A stretch of DNA of 64,000 bases from Arthrobacter terricola (GTDB taxonomy: Bacteria; Actinomycetota; Actinomycetes; Actinomycetales; Micrococcaceae): positions 91,279 to 155,278 of the forward strand of contig NZ_SMRU01000013.1 of the NCBI RefSeq assembly GCF_004354015.1. Reading direction: 5' to 3'. Positions 1-7,952 of the stretch are shown piece after piece. A program made the position numbers and the translations under genes. Below the pieces are notes generated by a model that saw nothing but the letters and a program-made list of their open reading frames with translations, was not told the DNA's origin and did no database searches. The first letter of the stretch is position 1; each line of letters starts with the position of its first letter.

Positions 1-1
1 C

Positions 2-850
2 CTACATTCCGAACCCCGGCACCATTCCTGGCGCGACGGCGATGCCCAAAGCGATAAGGGCCAACGCGATCGCGACCGCGCGGTTGGCGAGCCGCTTCCA
101 CGGGAGCATCTTCTCCAGGGCAATGAACACCCCCACCAATGCCATCCAGCCAACGCTCATCACGCCAAGCGCGAAAAGCCCGATCATGAGCGCCCAGCAG
201 CAGGCAACACACCACGTGCCGTGCTCCACTCCCATGCGCAGCGCGCCAAAATACCCATGCCGCATGCGGCGGAGAATGAAATCCATCGGCGTCCGGCACT
301 TCATCAGGGCAACATTCTTGGCTGGCGTGAGCTGATAGACCGCGGCCGCCAAAATCACCCCGGCTGCCAGATAGCGGCCACCCGGATCAGAGGAAAACAC
401 CCCAGGGATGAGCGACCCGAGTACCGCGTAAATTGCATACGAAGCGAGACCGAACACCGTCCACGCAACCAGATAACCCGCGACGAACAAGGCCGTGGAA
501 CCCGTCGGCGCATAACGCCCGGTCTCGCGGCGATGGCGAGCGATCCGCGCATAGGCAACGACCATCGGCGCCACCGAAGGGAACATCATCGCGGCCAGCA
601 TGACAACCCACGTGGTGACGAAGAATCCAAGCGGTCCCGGATTGGTCCAACGGCGCATGTCCATGCCGGACATTTGCACAGCCGTGAAGACCCAACTCGC
701 CGCAGCCAGGGCAAGAAGAACCGCAACCAAGCCCGCTTCGCGCGGATCAACCCGGAAACGAGGGCCAACCCTGAAAGCCGCGGAGCCCGCCATGGCATGC
801 CCCGCAGCTCCCCGGTTCAGCCTCCTCCGTGGCACGTGTCCCGCAGTCAT
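2..850 (-). CDS. DUF2182 family integral membrane protein
   Basis: Predicted multi-pass membrane protein of 282 residues. The sequence has about seven hydrophobic segments. It carries the DUF2182 hallmarks: MSGMDM after the first helix, MLAAMMFPS in the second, LTPAKNVALMKCRTP near residue 180 and a CCWALM helix. DUF2182 proteins are described as predicted metal-binding membrane proteins, often beside DUF1326 genes; no DUF1326 gene is visible here. The function is unproven. The ATG is preceded by AAGGGG at a good distance. That Shine-Dalgarno lies inside the self-complementary CCCCTAAGGGG, so a hairpin could mask it. The gene is complete, with its stop at the window edge, and it is transcribed alone as far as can be seen. 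Confidence 0.85.
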   Translation of the reverse strand: MTAGHVPRRRLNRGAAGHAMAGSAAFRVGPRFRVDPREAGLVAVLLALAAASWVFTAVQMSGMDMRRWTNPGPLGFFVTTWVVMLAAMMFPSVAPMVVAYARIARHRRETGRYAPTGSTALFVAGYLVAWTVFGLASYAIYAVLGSLIPGVFSSDPGGRYLAAGVILAAAVYQLTPAKNVALMKCRTPMDFILRRMRHGYFGALRMGVEHGTWCVACCWALMIGLFALGVMSVGWMALVGVFIALEKMLPWKRLANRAVAIALALIALGIAVAPGMVPGFGM

Positions 851-1228
851 GCCTGCCCCTTAGGGGTGCCCTCGGCCATTTCGCCCAGACACGGACAGAT
901 CAATGCACAATTGCCATTGGCAACATATTTTCCGGACTTTTCCCACGACATTCAGGACTCTCCTCGCTAGAACAATCTCCTAGCGGAGCTCCCCCAGAGG
1001 CAGCGCCAAAAAACCCAACGACGAGGCGACCGGCCTCGCTAACGCAGAGATTATTCCGGCGCGAAATGGGTGTCAATACGAAGCACAAACCACAAAGCGC
1101 GCCCACACGAGAATCGTTTTAAGGCGGACTTCAACTCAATAAAGCCCCAGCTCAGGCGCCTATCGGCACTCAGGCCGGGAGCCGCCGTCGTACGCTCAAT
1201 GCGTTATTTCCGCGGACAGGCAGCGCGC
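851..1228. other. Intergenic region, no gene recognised
   Basis: About 380 bases lie between the start of the DUF2182 gene and the end of the MFS gene. The open frames here are short and show no recognisable protein. It should contain the promoter of the DUF2182 gene. A small inverted repeat (GAGGC/GCCTC, around 1023-1039) is present, but no convincing terminator or RNA gene was found. Confidence 0.4.
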
Positions 1229-2590
1229 CTACTCCGCCGGCTTCCGCCACGCCATCGCCAGCACGAAAACCACCGCGCTGAGCACGAGCATCACCAACAC
1301 CATGAGTCCCCAGTTCGGCTGGTTCACGCCCGAGCCATACAGCACACCGATCAGCACCGTGGCGGTAATCGCGCCGAGGTAGCGGCAGGTCTGGAAAATC
1401 CCGGCCGCCACTCCCCTCTCCTCGGGCCGCGCCGAAACGTACAAACCCTGGTTCGACGAGGTACTGACCACGCCATACGGCACACCCATGAACGCCGTCA
1501 GGACCAGCACCAGCGGCGGCCAGAAGGACAGCGTCAGCAGGCCAAGCGCTCCCGATGCCGACGCAAGAACCACGACGCCGACCACCATCACCGGTCGCAC
1601 ACCGAACCGCTCAATCAGCCGCACCGTCACCGGCGTCATGAAAACCGACGCGGCGGCAAGGGGAAGCATTAACACACCCACCACGCCGGCGTCGTACCCT
1701 GCAGCCTGTTGCAGCAACTGAGGCAAGCCGAAGAACGCAAAGTAGTACACCGCGCTGAATACCGCGAAGCCCAGGTACAGCAGCATGAGCGGCCGGTTCC
1801 GGCCGAGCAGCCGCAAATCGAGGAACGGCGGGGCGAACCGCAGCTCCCGCCACGCGAACAACGCCGCCAGGATCACCGCGGCAGCGAGGAACCACCAACG
1901 GTAGGCCGGCACGACATTGAGCAGCGCCATCATCGCGAGCAACAGGGAACCGACGAACGCGAGGATTCCGGGGACATCGGAATCGCGAACCAGGACAGAG
2001 AGCTTTCCGGTTTCGCGTCCGACGTCGGGCGGGGCCGTCCGCTGTACCACCAGTAGCGCCGCGATCGACAGCGGCACGTTGATCGCGAACAGCGCCTGCC
2101 AGCCAACCAGACTCACCAGCACGCCGCCGATCACCGGCCCGACGGCCGCCGCCGAAGTGTTGGCCATCTGGATCCGGCCGAGCGGGCGCGTGGAACTGAT
2201 GTTCGCTTCCCGGCTGAGCGTGGAGACCATGACGACGGCGGACGGGTACGCGGTCGCGGTGCCCACCGCCATGAGGGCCCGGGCCACGCAGACGAGCGCG
2301 AAGTTGGGCAGGAACGGCGCCACCGCGCACGTCACTGCGACCACCGCCATGCCGAACGTGAACAGACGCCGCGGACCGAAGCGGTCCGCCAACCTTCCCA
2401 TGAGCGGCTGGCCGGCAGCCGAGGCAAGATAAAACGAGGTGATCACCCAGGTGACGGTGGCGACGTCGAGCGCAAAGTCCTCCCGCAACACCACCAAGGC
2501 GACCGCAATCATGGACGAGTTCAGCGGGTTCAACGCCGTGCCGACGCTCAGAGCTGTGATCGCGAGGCCGGGGCGGGATTTGTTGGTCAC
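1229..2590 (-). CDS. MFS transporter, DHA2-like drug exporter
   Basis: Predicted proton-driven exporter of the major facilitator superfamily, 453 residues, in the cytoplasmic membrane. Support comes from repeated hydrophobic helices and the classical MFS loop GRLADRFGPRRL near residue 65, followed by ARALMAVGTA. The first helix has the ALNPLNSSMIAVAL pattern of DHA2 (EmrB/QacA) exporters, where a D or N often sits in this position. Length fits the family. The start is GTG with no clear Shine-Dalgarno. An AT-rich stretch with AACTA/TAGTT arms lies just upstream, so the message may be leaderless. The substrate cannot be read from the sequence. Confidence 0.85.
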   Translation of the reverse strand: MTNKSRPGLAITALSVGTALNPLNSSMIAVALVVLREDFALDVATVTWVITSFYLASAAGQPLMGRLADRFGPRRLFTFGMAVVAVTCAVAPFLPNFALVCVARALMAVGTATAYPSAVVMVSTLSREANISSTRPLGRIQMANTSAAAVGPVIGGVLVSLVGWQALFAINVPLSIAALLVVQRTAPPDVGRETGKLSVLVRDSDVPGILAFVGSLLLAMMALLNVVPAYRWWFLAAAVILAALFAWRELRFAPPFLDLRLLGRNRPLMLLYLGFAVFSAVYYFAFFGLPQLLQQAAGYDAGVVGVLMLPLAAASVFMTPVTVRLIERFGVRPVMVVGVVVLASASGALGLLTLSFWPPLVLVLTAFMGVPYGVVSTSSNQGLYVSARPEERGVAAGIFQTCRYLGAITATVLIGVLYGSGVNQPNWGLMVLVMLVLSAVVFVLAMAWRKPAE

Positions 2591-2591
2591 C

Positions 2592-2613
2592 TAACTAAGT
2601 CTGGTACATAGTT
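2592..2613 (-). promoter_or_regulatory. Possible operator/promoter of the MFS gene
   Basis: AACTA (2593-2597) and TAGTT (2609-2613) form an inverted repeat with an 11-base spacer directly before the MFS start. The 10-mer GACTTAGTTA in it (minus strand) recurs on the plus strand at 3768-3777. It is a candidate regulator site only. Confidence 0.3.
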
Positions 2614-2647
2614 GCTTCGGGTCACGAACCGACGCGTTACAACAGTC

Positions 2648-2680
2648 GACCCCCGGCGGGTTTGGAACCCGCCGGGGGTC
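2648..2680 (-). terminator. Strong hairpin terminator after the GH25-like gene
   Basis: A perfect 15-bp stem (2648-2662 with 2666-2680), very GC-rich, with a 3-base loop. It sits just downstream of the secreted GH25-like gene on the minus strand. There is no T-run, as is common for actinobacterial terminators. Confidence 0.75.
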
Positions 2681-2698
2681 GCGTTCTGACCTTGGGCG

Positions 2699-3628
2699 TC
2701 AGCCCTGTGCCTGCGAGAGCAGCGGCTTGAGGCGACCGTCGGCGTCGTGGGTGAGTGTCGGCGTCGGGGGCGCTGGTGGAGCGACCGGCGCTGGAGGTGC
2801 GGGCGGTGCCGGCGGGATGCAGGAGTAGTTGTAGTCGAAGTTTCCATCGGTGAACTGCGTGAGTGCGACGACGCCGCCGGCAGTGAGCGGAGGCAAGGCG
2901 CAGTATTCTGCCGCTGTATCAGTCGAGGTAGCGCCGGCGAGCCAGCTCTTGAGCCCGTTCAGGTTGCTGTTCGGCCCCGGTTGACCGGCGATCAGTCCGA
3001 ACTGGTACGAGGTGGAATAGATGCCCACTTGGGCCCCGATGCTTTGGAAGTACGCGGTCATGCCTTCAAGAACGGAGGCGTTGGCCGCAGTGTCCCAGGA
3101 CCAGGCGTTACCGGTTTCCACGTCGAGCCACCACATGTGCTTCGTCGGATCCGGCACGCCCCACTCGTTCACGTCGTCGTAAGCGTTGGCGTAGCCGTAG
3201 ATGTAGGCGCAGGCCGTGGAAGCGGTCCCGTTACAGGCACCATAAGGGTTGGGAACATTCACTCCCAACACCACGTTGGACGAGGGCCACCACGTATACG
3301 CGTATTGCGACGGATTCGCAGTGTTGACATACAGCGCGACCGGCGCCTGGCTGGTTCCCCCTACCGAGCTTGCAGCCCATTGGAGCTGCTCGCCCAAACA
3401 AGGGTTCACCGTGCCAGGCCGGCCGTCGTTCACGCCGACAATCCCGAATGACTGCCCGCCAGGCAATCCGCCGCCGCACTGGGGCCACGAAATATCGTTC
3501 CCCAGTGCAGCGGCTCCCAGATTCGGAGACTCCAGCGTCTCGGCACTCGCGGCGTTCGCCGCCGTGAGCGGTGTAACTATCGATCCAAACAAAAGGCAAG
3601 CTATGGCCATGAGTTTTGGAGTTTTCAT
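2699..3628 (-). CDS. Secreted GH25-like (lysozyme-fold) domain protein
   Basis: Exported protein of 309 residues. The chosen ATG (3628) has AAGGAC eight bases upstream. It starts an N-terminal signal peptide (MKTPKL, a hydrophobic stretch, then an AANAASA-type cleavage site). The mature part resembles the GH25/DUF1906 barrel: NDISWPQCGG at the first strand, a WLDVETG strand with the Asp-x-Glu pair used by GH25 lysozymes, GIYSTSYQF, and a final LTQFTDGNFDYN strand. The C-terminus is a proline/alanine-rich tail of about 40 residues, perhaps a wall linker. A peptidoglycan hydrolase role is plausible, but actinobacterial members with the DISWPQC motif are not well characterised. It is monocistronic with a strong terminator. 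Confidence 0.75.
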   Translation of the reverse strand: MKTPKLMAIACLLFGSIVTPLTAANAASAETLESPNLGAAALGNDISWPQCGGGLPGGQSFGIVGVNDGRPGTVNPCLGEQLQWAASSVGGTSQAPVALYVNTANPSQYAYTWWPSSNVVLGVNVPNPYGACNGTASTACAYIYGYANAYDDVNEWGVPDPTKHMWWLDVETGNAWSWDTAANASVLEGMTAYFQSIGAQVGIYSTSYQFGLIAGQPGPNSNLNGLKSWLAGATSTDTAAEYCALPPLTAGGVVALTQFTDGNFDYNYSCIPPAPPAPPAPVAPPAPPTPTLTHDADGRLKPLLSQAQG

Positions 3629-3928
3629 GATGCGTCCTTGGCATGGCACAGGCACTGCCGGTTGAAACCTCCGCACACCGTTTCCCAGTCCGATGGCGGT
3701 GAGCCTTCCTCAGCTCACAACGGAGCCTACGGATCGGATTCCGGCCAGCCTTGAGTGATGCCTACTGGACTTAGTTAATGAGTTTGCGAGTAGGTGGAGT
3801 TTTGTACTGGGGAGTACAGGTGGGCGCCTCCCGCCCTAGGTGCTGGTGAATGGTGTTGCCTCACGCGATCAGAAGCTAGCATCTGAGGAGATGCGGCCAT
3901 CAGGGCCGTCGAGTGTGGTGGGGGCACC
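3629..3928. other. Divergent intergenic region
   Basis: About 300 bases between the divergent GH25-like gene and the lipoprotein gene. No protein is recognisable. It contains two possible regulatory marks: the 10-mer GACTTAGTTA (3768-3777) shared with the MFS promoter, and the palindrome at 3803-3818. Both promoters must lie here. Confidence 0.5.
3803..3818. promoter_or_regulatory. Palindrome TGTACT-N4-AGTACA
   Basis: A perfect 6+4+6 inverted repeat upstream of the plus-strand lipoprotein gene. Its size and symmetry suit a dimeric repressor site. No cognate regulator is adjacent. Confidence 0.35.
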
Positions 3929-4810
3929 ATGGGGAAGTTTGCCGCAATCGCAGTCGGGGCGGCCGTGGCGGCATGCTTGTCTGGCTGTGTCTTCCTCAGT
4001 GGGCCATTTCCTGCCCGGGGGCCGTCGGGACCCGCGACGCCATCCGGCCAAGCCGCGGGGCAATCCACCCAGGAAGCGGCGCCGCGGACGCCAGCACCGC
4101 TTCAAGGATCCTCCGGCACACACCAAATTAGGGACGTTGACGGCAACACCTTTGAGCTGAGCTACAGCTATTCACCGTCCCGCATGAAGAGCAGGCCCCT
4201 GGCCATGGTCGGGCCCACGACCAATCAGCCCATGGCTGAGCTTCAAGTCGAGGCCCTTTACACGTTACGAATCACCAACACGACTCCTGGCGCGTCATTA
4301 ACATTCGAGCCGAGTTCCGAGTGGCCAGCGACGTTTGGGCTGTATGCCCTGTGGGAGTCACCCAACGCCCTCTGTGACAAAGCCTTCGGCGAAGGACTCA
4401 AAGGGTTTTGGTGCGGGGTGGAGCTTGCGCACTTCCACATCGACCAGACTGTAGCGCCGGGTGCGTCCATCGACCTTGTTTCGCACCCTGGCGTTTCGGA
4501 CTGGTTCCAAGCCGACGCAGGGACGGTTGTTCCTGACCCATCAAAAGTGCTCGCGGTCAGGGATGCGTTCGCCCGCCCACACGATTTTCTGGTCACTTAC
4601 TACGGAGTCGATGAATGGCGGTTTGTCGGTTCCTGCCCGAACACGAACCCCGGCTCCCCGCCGCCGTCGGAAATGCGTCAGGGCCGCGCCACGGGCACCA
4701 TGCAAATCGCGTCCCGTAGCGGAACTTGCCGACCATTCATGGACGATAGCCTTTTCCCCGACTTTGAGAACTACCTCTCTGCCGACGCGACTTACACGAT
4801 CCTCGACTAG
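3929..4810 (+). CDS. Putative lipoprotein, function unknown
   Basis: Protein of 293 residues with a lipoprotein signal: a short basic start, an alanine/valine helix, and the lipobox LSGC with Cys20. A low-complexity proline/alanine linker follows (about residues 30-65), then a globular extracellular domain of about 220 residues. That domain holds scattered cysteines (CDKAF, FWCG, GSCP, GTCR) that could form disulphides. GGTGGGGG gives a good ribosome binding site for the ATG. I do not recognise the domain. The gene stands alone between the divergent GH25-like gene and the zinc-ribbon gene. Confidence 0.75.
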   Translation: MGKFAAIAVGAAVAACLSGCVFLSGPFPARGPSGPATPSGQAAGQSTQEAAPRTPAPLQGSSGTHQIRDVDGNTFELSYSYSPSRMKSRPLAMVGPTTNQPMAELQVEALYTLRITNTTPGASLTFEPSSEWPATFGLYALWESPNALCDKAFGEGLKGFWCGVELAHFHIDQTVAPGASIDLVSHPGVSDWFQADAGTVVPDPSKVLAVRDAFARPHDFLVTYYGVDEWRFVGSCPNTNPGSPPPSEMRQGRATGTMQIASRSGTCRPFMDDSLFPDFENYLSADATYTILD

Positions 4811-4913
4811 ACAAGACGGGCGTCAACGGTACAAAATCCAGGCATTTCTCTGAACTAGTTACGGATTCCCGGGCATAATCTAATCACAAGGTCCCTCCAC
4901 TCCGGGAGCTCAC

Positions 4914-5237
4914 ATGTACACTGAAATGGCTGAAGTCATCGATCATGATGTCACCACCATCACCTGCATTTGCGGAAACACCGTCGGCAAAGAGGGATTG
5001 ATCCAGGCCGATTCGCACGGCGTCCCTGTGCATTTCGCTGAAGATACTCTCCCTCCCGACGGGCTGGCCGCCTGGCCCGAAGATGAGGACCTCTACACAC
5101 TGTGTCCTTCATGCGGCCGCGTGTACCGCGATAACGTCATCGAAGAAACAGGAACCGCGCCAGTAGCCTTCCAGGTTGATGTCACCACTGACCCAATTGC
5201 CACGGCAATCCGGGTTCATTGGGAGCAGAAGGCGTAG
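4914..5237 (+). CDS. Small zinc-ribbon-like conserved protein
   Basis: Protein of 107 residues with two cysteine knuckles, CICGN (about residue 19) and CPSCG (about residue 61), about 40 residues apart. This is the spacing of a zinc ribbon whose middle has been expanded. The rest is acidic and soluble, without a signal peptide or membrane segment. An ATG after a purine-rich GGAG-containing leader supports the start. A small hairpin follows the stop. No function can be assigned; zinc binding is inferred from the cysteines only. Confidence 0.65.
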   Translation: MYTEMAEVIDHDVTTITCICGNTVGKEGLIQADSHGVPVHFAEDTLPPDGLAAWPEDEDLYTLCPSCGRVYRDNVIEETGTAPVAFQVDVTTDPIATAIRVHWEQKA

Positions 5238-5240
5238 TTA

Positions 5241-5261
5241 AGGCTCCGAGTCTTGGAGCCT
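5241..5261 (+). terminator. Hairpin after the zinc-ribbon gene
   Basis: AGGCTCC (5241-5247) pairs with GGAGCCT (5255-5261) around a 7-base loop, three bases after the stop codon. There is no T-run; a modest terminator candidate. Confidence 0.45.
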
Positions 5262-5280
5262 GGTAACCGCGGGGGTAAAA

Positions 5281-5300
5281 ATGTCAGAGCCCCGTGACAT
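5281..5300 (+). promoter_or_regulatory. Inverted repeat ATGTCA-N8-TGACAT before the HNH gene
   Basis: A perfect 6+8+6 inverted repeat ends nine bases before the ATG of the DUF222-HNH gene. It overlaps the place where the ribosome binding site or promoter should be, so it could be an operator or an RNA hairpin limiting translation. It is not the actinobacterial SOS box (GAAC-N4-GTTC). Confidence 0.35.
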
Positions 5301-5309
5301 GGTTTATCT

Positions 5310-7091
5310 ATGGAAGGCATCGTTCACAACGTGGCACGTCGGGCAGTCTCGCCCCGCGTTGACGTTGCGGCGTTGGAACGCCTTTCGCAACGTATGAATG
5401 CCAGTGCGGCCCAGCGTGCCGGGCTTGGCGGCGGACTCGGCGTCGGACTGGGAAACGCCGCGACGTCGCGGACAATGCACAAGTTTTCGATGCTCGAGGC
5501 CGCCGGTTTCAAACAACTGATGGCCCTTCCTGCTGCCAAACCGGACCGAATGGCGGATCCGGATTTCTGGCTTGACCAGGCCAATGCCGCGATGGATGCC
5601 CTTCGCGCAGAAACGGTTACCGCTTCCCGCCTGTTTGGATTCAAGGATGCCGCTGATTTCGCCGGAAAAGTCGAAGAGATATCGCGGGCGGTGGAGTTTT
5701 TACAGATCGTCGCAGCCGAGGCCGTAGAACGGACACGCGGGGAAGCCCAAGAGGCGAGGCAATCATCGGCAGCGCCCGCATGGAGGACCGGTTGGACCGA
5801 GCCGACAGCAACCGCATCCCACAGCGAGGTCCCGGTACCAGCGCCTCCGGTCAGCCCGAGCGAGGCTGGTTCGGTGGACGATGGTTACCGGAACGCGGCC
5901 GAATTCCTGAGGGCCAGGTTGCGGATCAGTATCGGCGAGGCCCGGCGTCGGCTTGGGCTTGCTTCGGTGGTGCTCCCGCAGGCGGGCATCGCTGGGCAGG
6001 AAGTTTGCGCGCGGAACCAAGTCCTCGCCGCGGCTCTTTCATCGGCAGTCGTGCCGTCCCGTTCGGCCACGCTGATCAGCTTAGCCCTGGACCGGGTACG
6101 GCATATCGCCGATTCGGAAACCACACTGAAGATGGAACAGTCACTCACCAACGCGGCTGTGCAGAGCGATCCTGATTTCGTCGCCCGGATGGCGAAGCGC
6201 TGGGTTGATGCCATCGACCAAGACGGCTCGGAACCGAGCGAAGAAGAACTCCGCCAGCGGCAAGGGGCGTTCATCCGCAAAACTCGCCGCGGGCTCCACC
6301 ACGTGGAAATCTTCGCCACCGCGGAACAGTTTGAAACACTCGCCACCGTCATGAACACTGCCACCAACCCTCGTCTGCGCCAAGATGCCGACGGACCGGA
6401 GGATGCTGACCCGGACGACGGGAGCGCCGCCTCCCCGCGGGCATTTTCCGAGAACGACGGCGCCAGTCGCCCATCGCTCGATCGCCGCTCGCGTGCGCAA
6501 AAGCTACTTGACGGACTGGTCGGGGCCTGCGGGGTGGCACTCTCCACGGCGGAGCTGCCAGCCGCGGGTGGCCTTCGGCCGCAGGTCATGGTGACCATCG
6601 ACTACCGCGAACTGCTGGACCGCATCGAACACGAATCACCGGCCGCCTCGCGCGGCAGCGTAAGCAGCAGTTCGTCCACGTTCCAAGGCCCAATCCACCC
6701 TACGGTCATCCGCAAGATAGCCTGCGACGCGGACATCATTCCGGTTTTGCTCGGCAGTGAGAGTCGCATTCTGGACATCGGCCGCAGCACCAGGGTGTTC
6801 CCACCCCACATCCGGAAAGCCATCAGCGCCCGCGACCAAGGCTGTGCCTTCCCGGATTGCGATATTCCCGCGCCGTGGTGCGAAGCCCACCACATCACTT
6901 ACTGGAGCCAAGGCGGCACCACCGGCACCGACAACGGCATTTTGTTATGCAGCCACCACCATCACGTCATCCACAAAGAACAATGGACCATCACCATGGA
7001 TTCCGGCGTGGCATGGTTCAAGCCCCCACCCCATATCGATCCCCGCCAAATACCACGACGCAACGGGTTCTTCAGGCCTACTCGGATATAG
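5310..7091 (+). CDS. DUF222 domain HNH endonuclease
   Basis: Protein of 593 residues of the DUF222-HNH type, which is present in many copies in Arthrobacter-like and mycobacterial genomes. The DUF222 region covers roughly residues 110-420, with the typical RARLRISIGEARRRLGLA and FVARMAKRWVDAIDQDG segments. The C-terminal HNH module has CAFPDCD near residue 511, CEAHHI near 526, and CSHHHHVIH near 548, so the Cys/His metal site and the catalytic His-His pair are intact. The residues needed for DNA cleavage are present. The biological role of these proteins is unsettled; homing, mobile-element and defence roles have all been suggested. There is no obvious Shine-Dalgarno, and an inverted repeat sits just upstream. 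Confidence 0.9.
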   Translation: MEGIVHNVARRAVSPRVDVAALERLSQRMNASAAQRAGLGGGLGVGLGNAATSRTMHKFSMLEAAGFKQLMALPAAKPDRMADPDFWLDQANAAMDALRAETVTASRLFGFKDAADFAGKVEEISRAVEFLQIVAAEAVERTRGEAQEARQSSAAPAWRTGWTEPTATASHSEVPVPAPPVSPSEAGSVDDGYRNAAEFLRARLRISIGEARRRLGLASVVLPQAGIAGQEVCARNQVLAAALSSAVVPSRSATLISLALDRVRHIADSETTLKMEQSLTNAAVQSDPDFVARMAKRWVDAIDQDGSEPSEEELRQRQGAFIRKTRRGLHHVEIFATAEQFETLATVMNTATNPRLRQDADGPEDADPDDGSAASPRAFSENDGASRPSLDRRSRAQKLLDGLVGACGVALSTAELPAAGGLRPQVMVTIDYRELLDRIEHESPAASRGSVSSSSSTFQGPIHPTVIRKIACDADIIPVLLGSESRILDIGRSTRVFPPHIRKAISARDQGCAFPDCDIPAPWCEAHHITYWSQGGTTGTDNGILLCSHHHHVIHKEQWTITMDSGVAWFKPPPHIDPRQIPRRNGFFRPTRI

Positions 7092-7152
7092 GCATGATCG
7101 GTTGTGAGGTCATGCGCGGTTTTGTGAGCGCCATTTGTGCTGCCGCGCACCG

Positions 7153-7182
7153 TTGACATGTGACTAAATGGTCACCTATCCT
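7153..7182 (+). promoter_or_regulatory. Promoter with built-in operator for a leaderless ArsR-type gene
   Basis: TTGACA (7153-7158) and TATCCT (7177-7182) are 18 bases apart and form a -35/-10 pair. The expected transcription start falls on the ATG at 7189, so the message would be leaderless; no Shine-Dalgarno is present. Between the boxes lies GTGAC-N6-GTCAC (7160-7175), a symmetrical site ideally placed for autorepression. Confidence 0.6.
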
Positions 7183-7188
7183 GAATTC

Positions 7189-7944
7189 ATGGACGCCGTA
7201 TTCAAGGCACTCTCCGACCCCACCCGCAGGGAATTGCTCGATGAGCTTTTCCGCGAGGACGGTCAGACGCTGGGTGCGCTTGAGGCGCGGTTCGACATGA
7301 CCCGTTTCGGGATCATGAAGCACCTCAAGATCCTTGAGGAGGCCGGACTGGTGGTGACCCGCCGTCGTGGTCGTGAAAAACTGCATTACCTGAATCCCGT
7401 ACCTATCCGGCTCGTCCACGACCGCTGGGTGAGCAAATACGCAGAACCATGGGCCGCCGCATTGAGCGACCTCAAATCCAGATTGGAAAGTCCCGTGGAA
7501 AAGATCTTCGAAATCTATATCAAGACCACTCCGGAACGGCTCTGGGAAGCCATCACGGACAGCGATATCCGGAGCAAGTACCAATTCGGCAACACCCACA
7601 CTGCCGAATGGTCGCCGGGAGGCCATTACGAAATGACAAACCCTCGAGCCAACGGAATGATCCTCGGCGAAGGCGAAAACCTGGAGGTCGATCCCCCGCG
7701 CCGGCTCGTGCAAACCATGCGCGCACTATGGGGCGAGGACGTGAAGGCTGAAGGAACGTCGCGGGTTACCTGGGAAATCGAACCTGTGGGCGACTCGTGC
7801 CACTTGACCGTTACGCACAGCGACCTGCGCGAAGGCGGCAACGACCAAATCTACGGCGGCTGGCCAATGATCCTCTCCGGCCTCAAGACGTGGCTCGAGA
7901 CCGGAGAGAAACTGACGACGCCGGGATCGCTGATGTATGGGTAG
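7189..7944 (+). CDS. ArsR-type winged helix fused to an SRPBCC (AHSA1) domain
   Basis: Protein of 251 residues in two parts. Residues about 1-90 are an ArsR-family winged helix (FKALSDPTRRELLDEL, then RFGIMKHLKILEEAGLV and a RRRGREKLHY wing). Residues about 100-245 are an SRPBCC ligand-binding fold of the AHSA1 type (KIFEIYIKTTPERLWEAITD, TWEIEPVGDSCHLTVTH). Single-chain fusions of this kind are known in actinobacteria and are thought to sense a hydrophobic ligand; there are no ArsR metal cysteines. I chose the ATG at 7189 rather than 7168 because a promoter places the transcription start there and the family starts at this point. The next gene is convergent, eight bases away, so no target gene is linked. 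Confidence 0.85.
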   Translation: MDAVFKALSDPTRRELLDELFREDGQTLGALEARFDMTRFGIMKHLKILEEAGLVVTRRRGREKLHYLNPVPIRLVHDRWVSKYAEPWAAALSDLKSRLESPVEKIFEIYIKTTPERLWEAITDSDIRSKYQFGNTHTAEWSPGGHYEMTNPRANGMILGEGENLEVDPPRRLVQTMRALWGEDVKAEGTSRVTWEIEPVGDSCHLTVTHSDLREGGNDQIYGGWPMILSGLKTWLETGEKLTTPGSLMYG

Positions 7945-7952
7945 GGGCGGGG

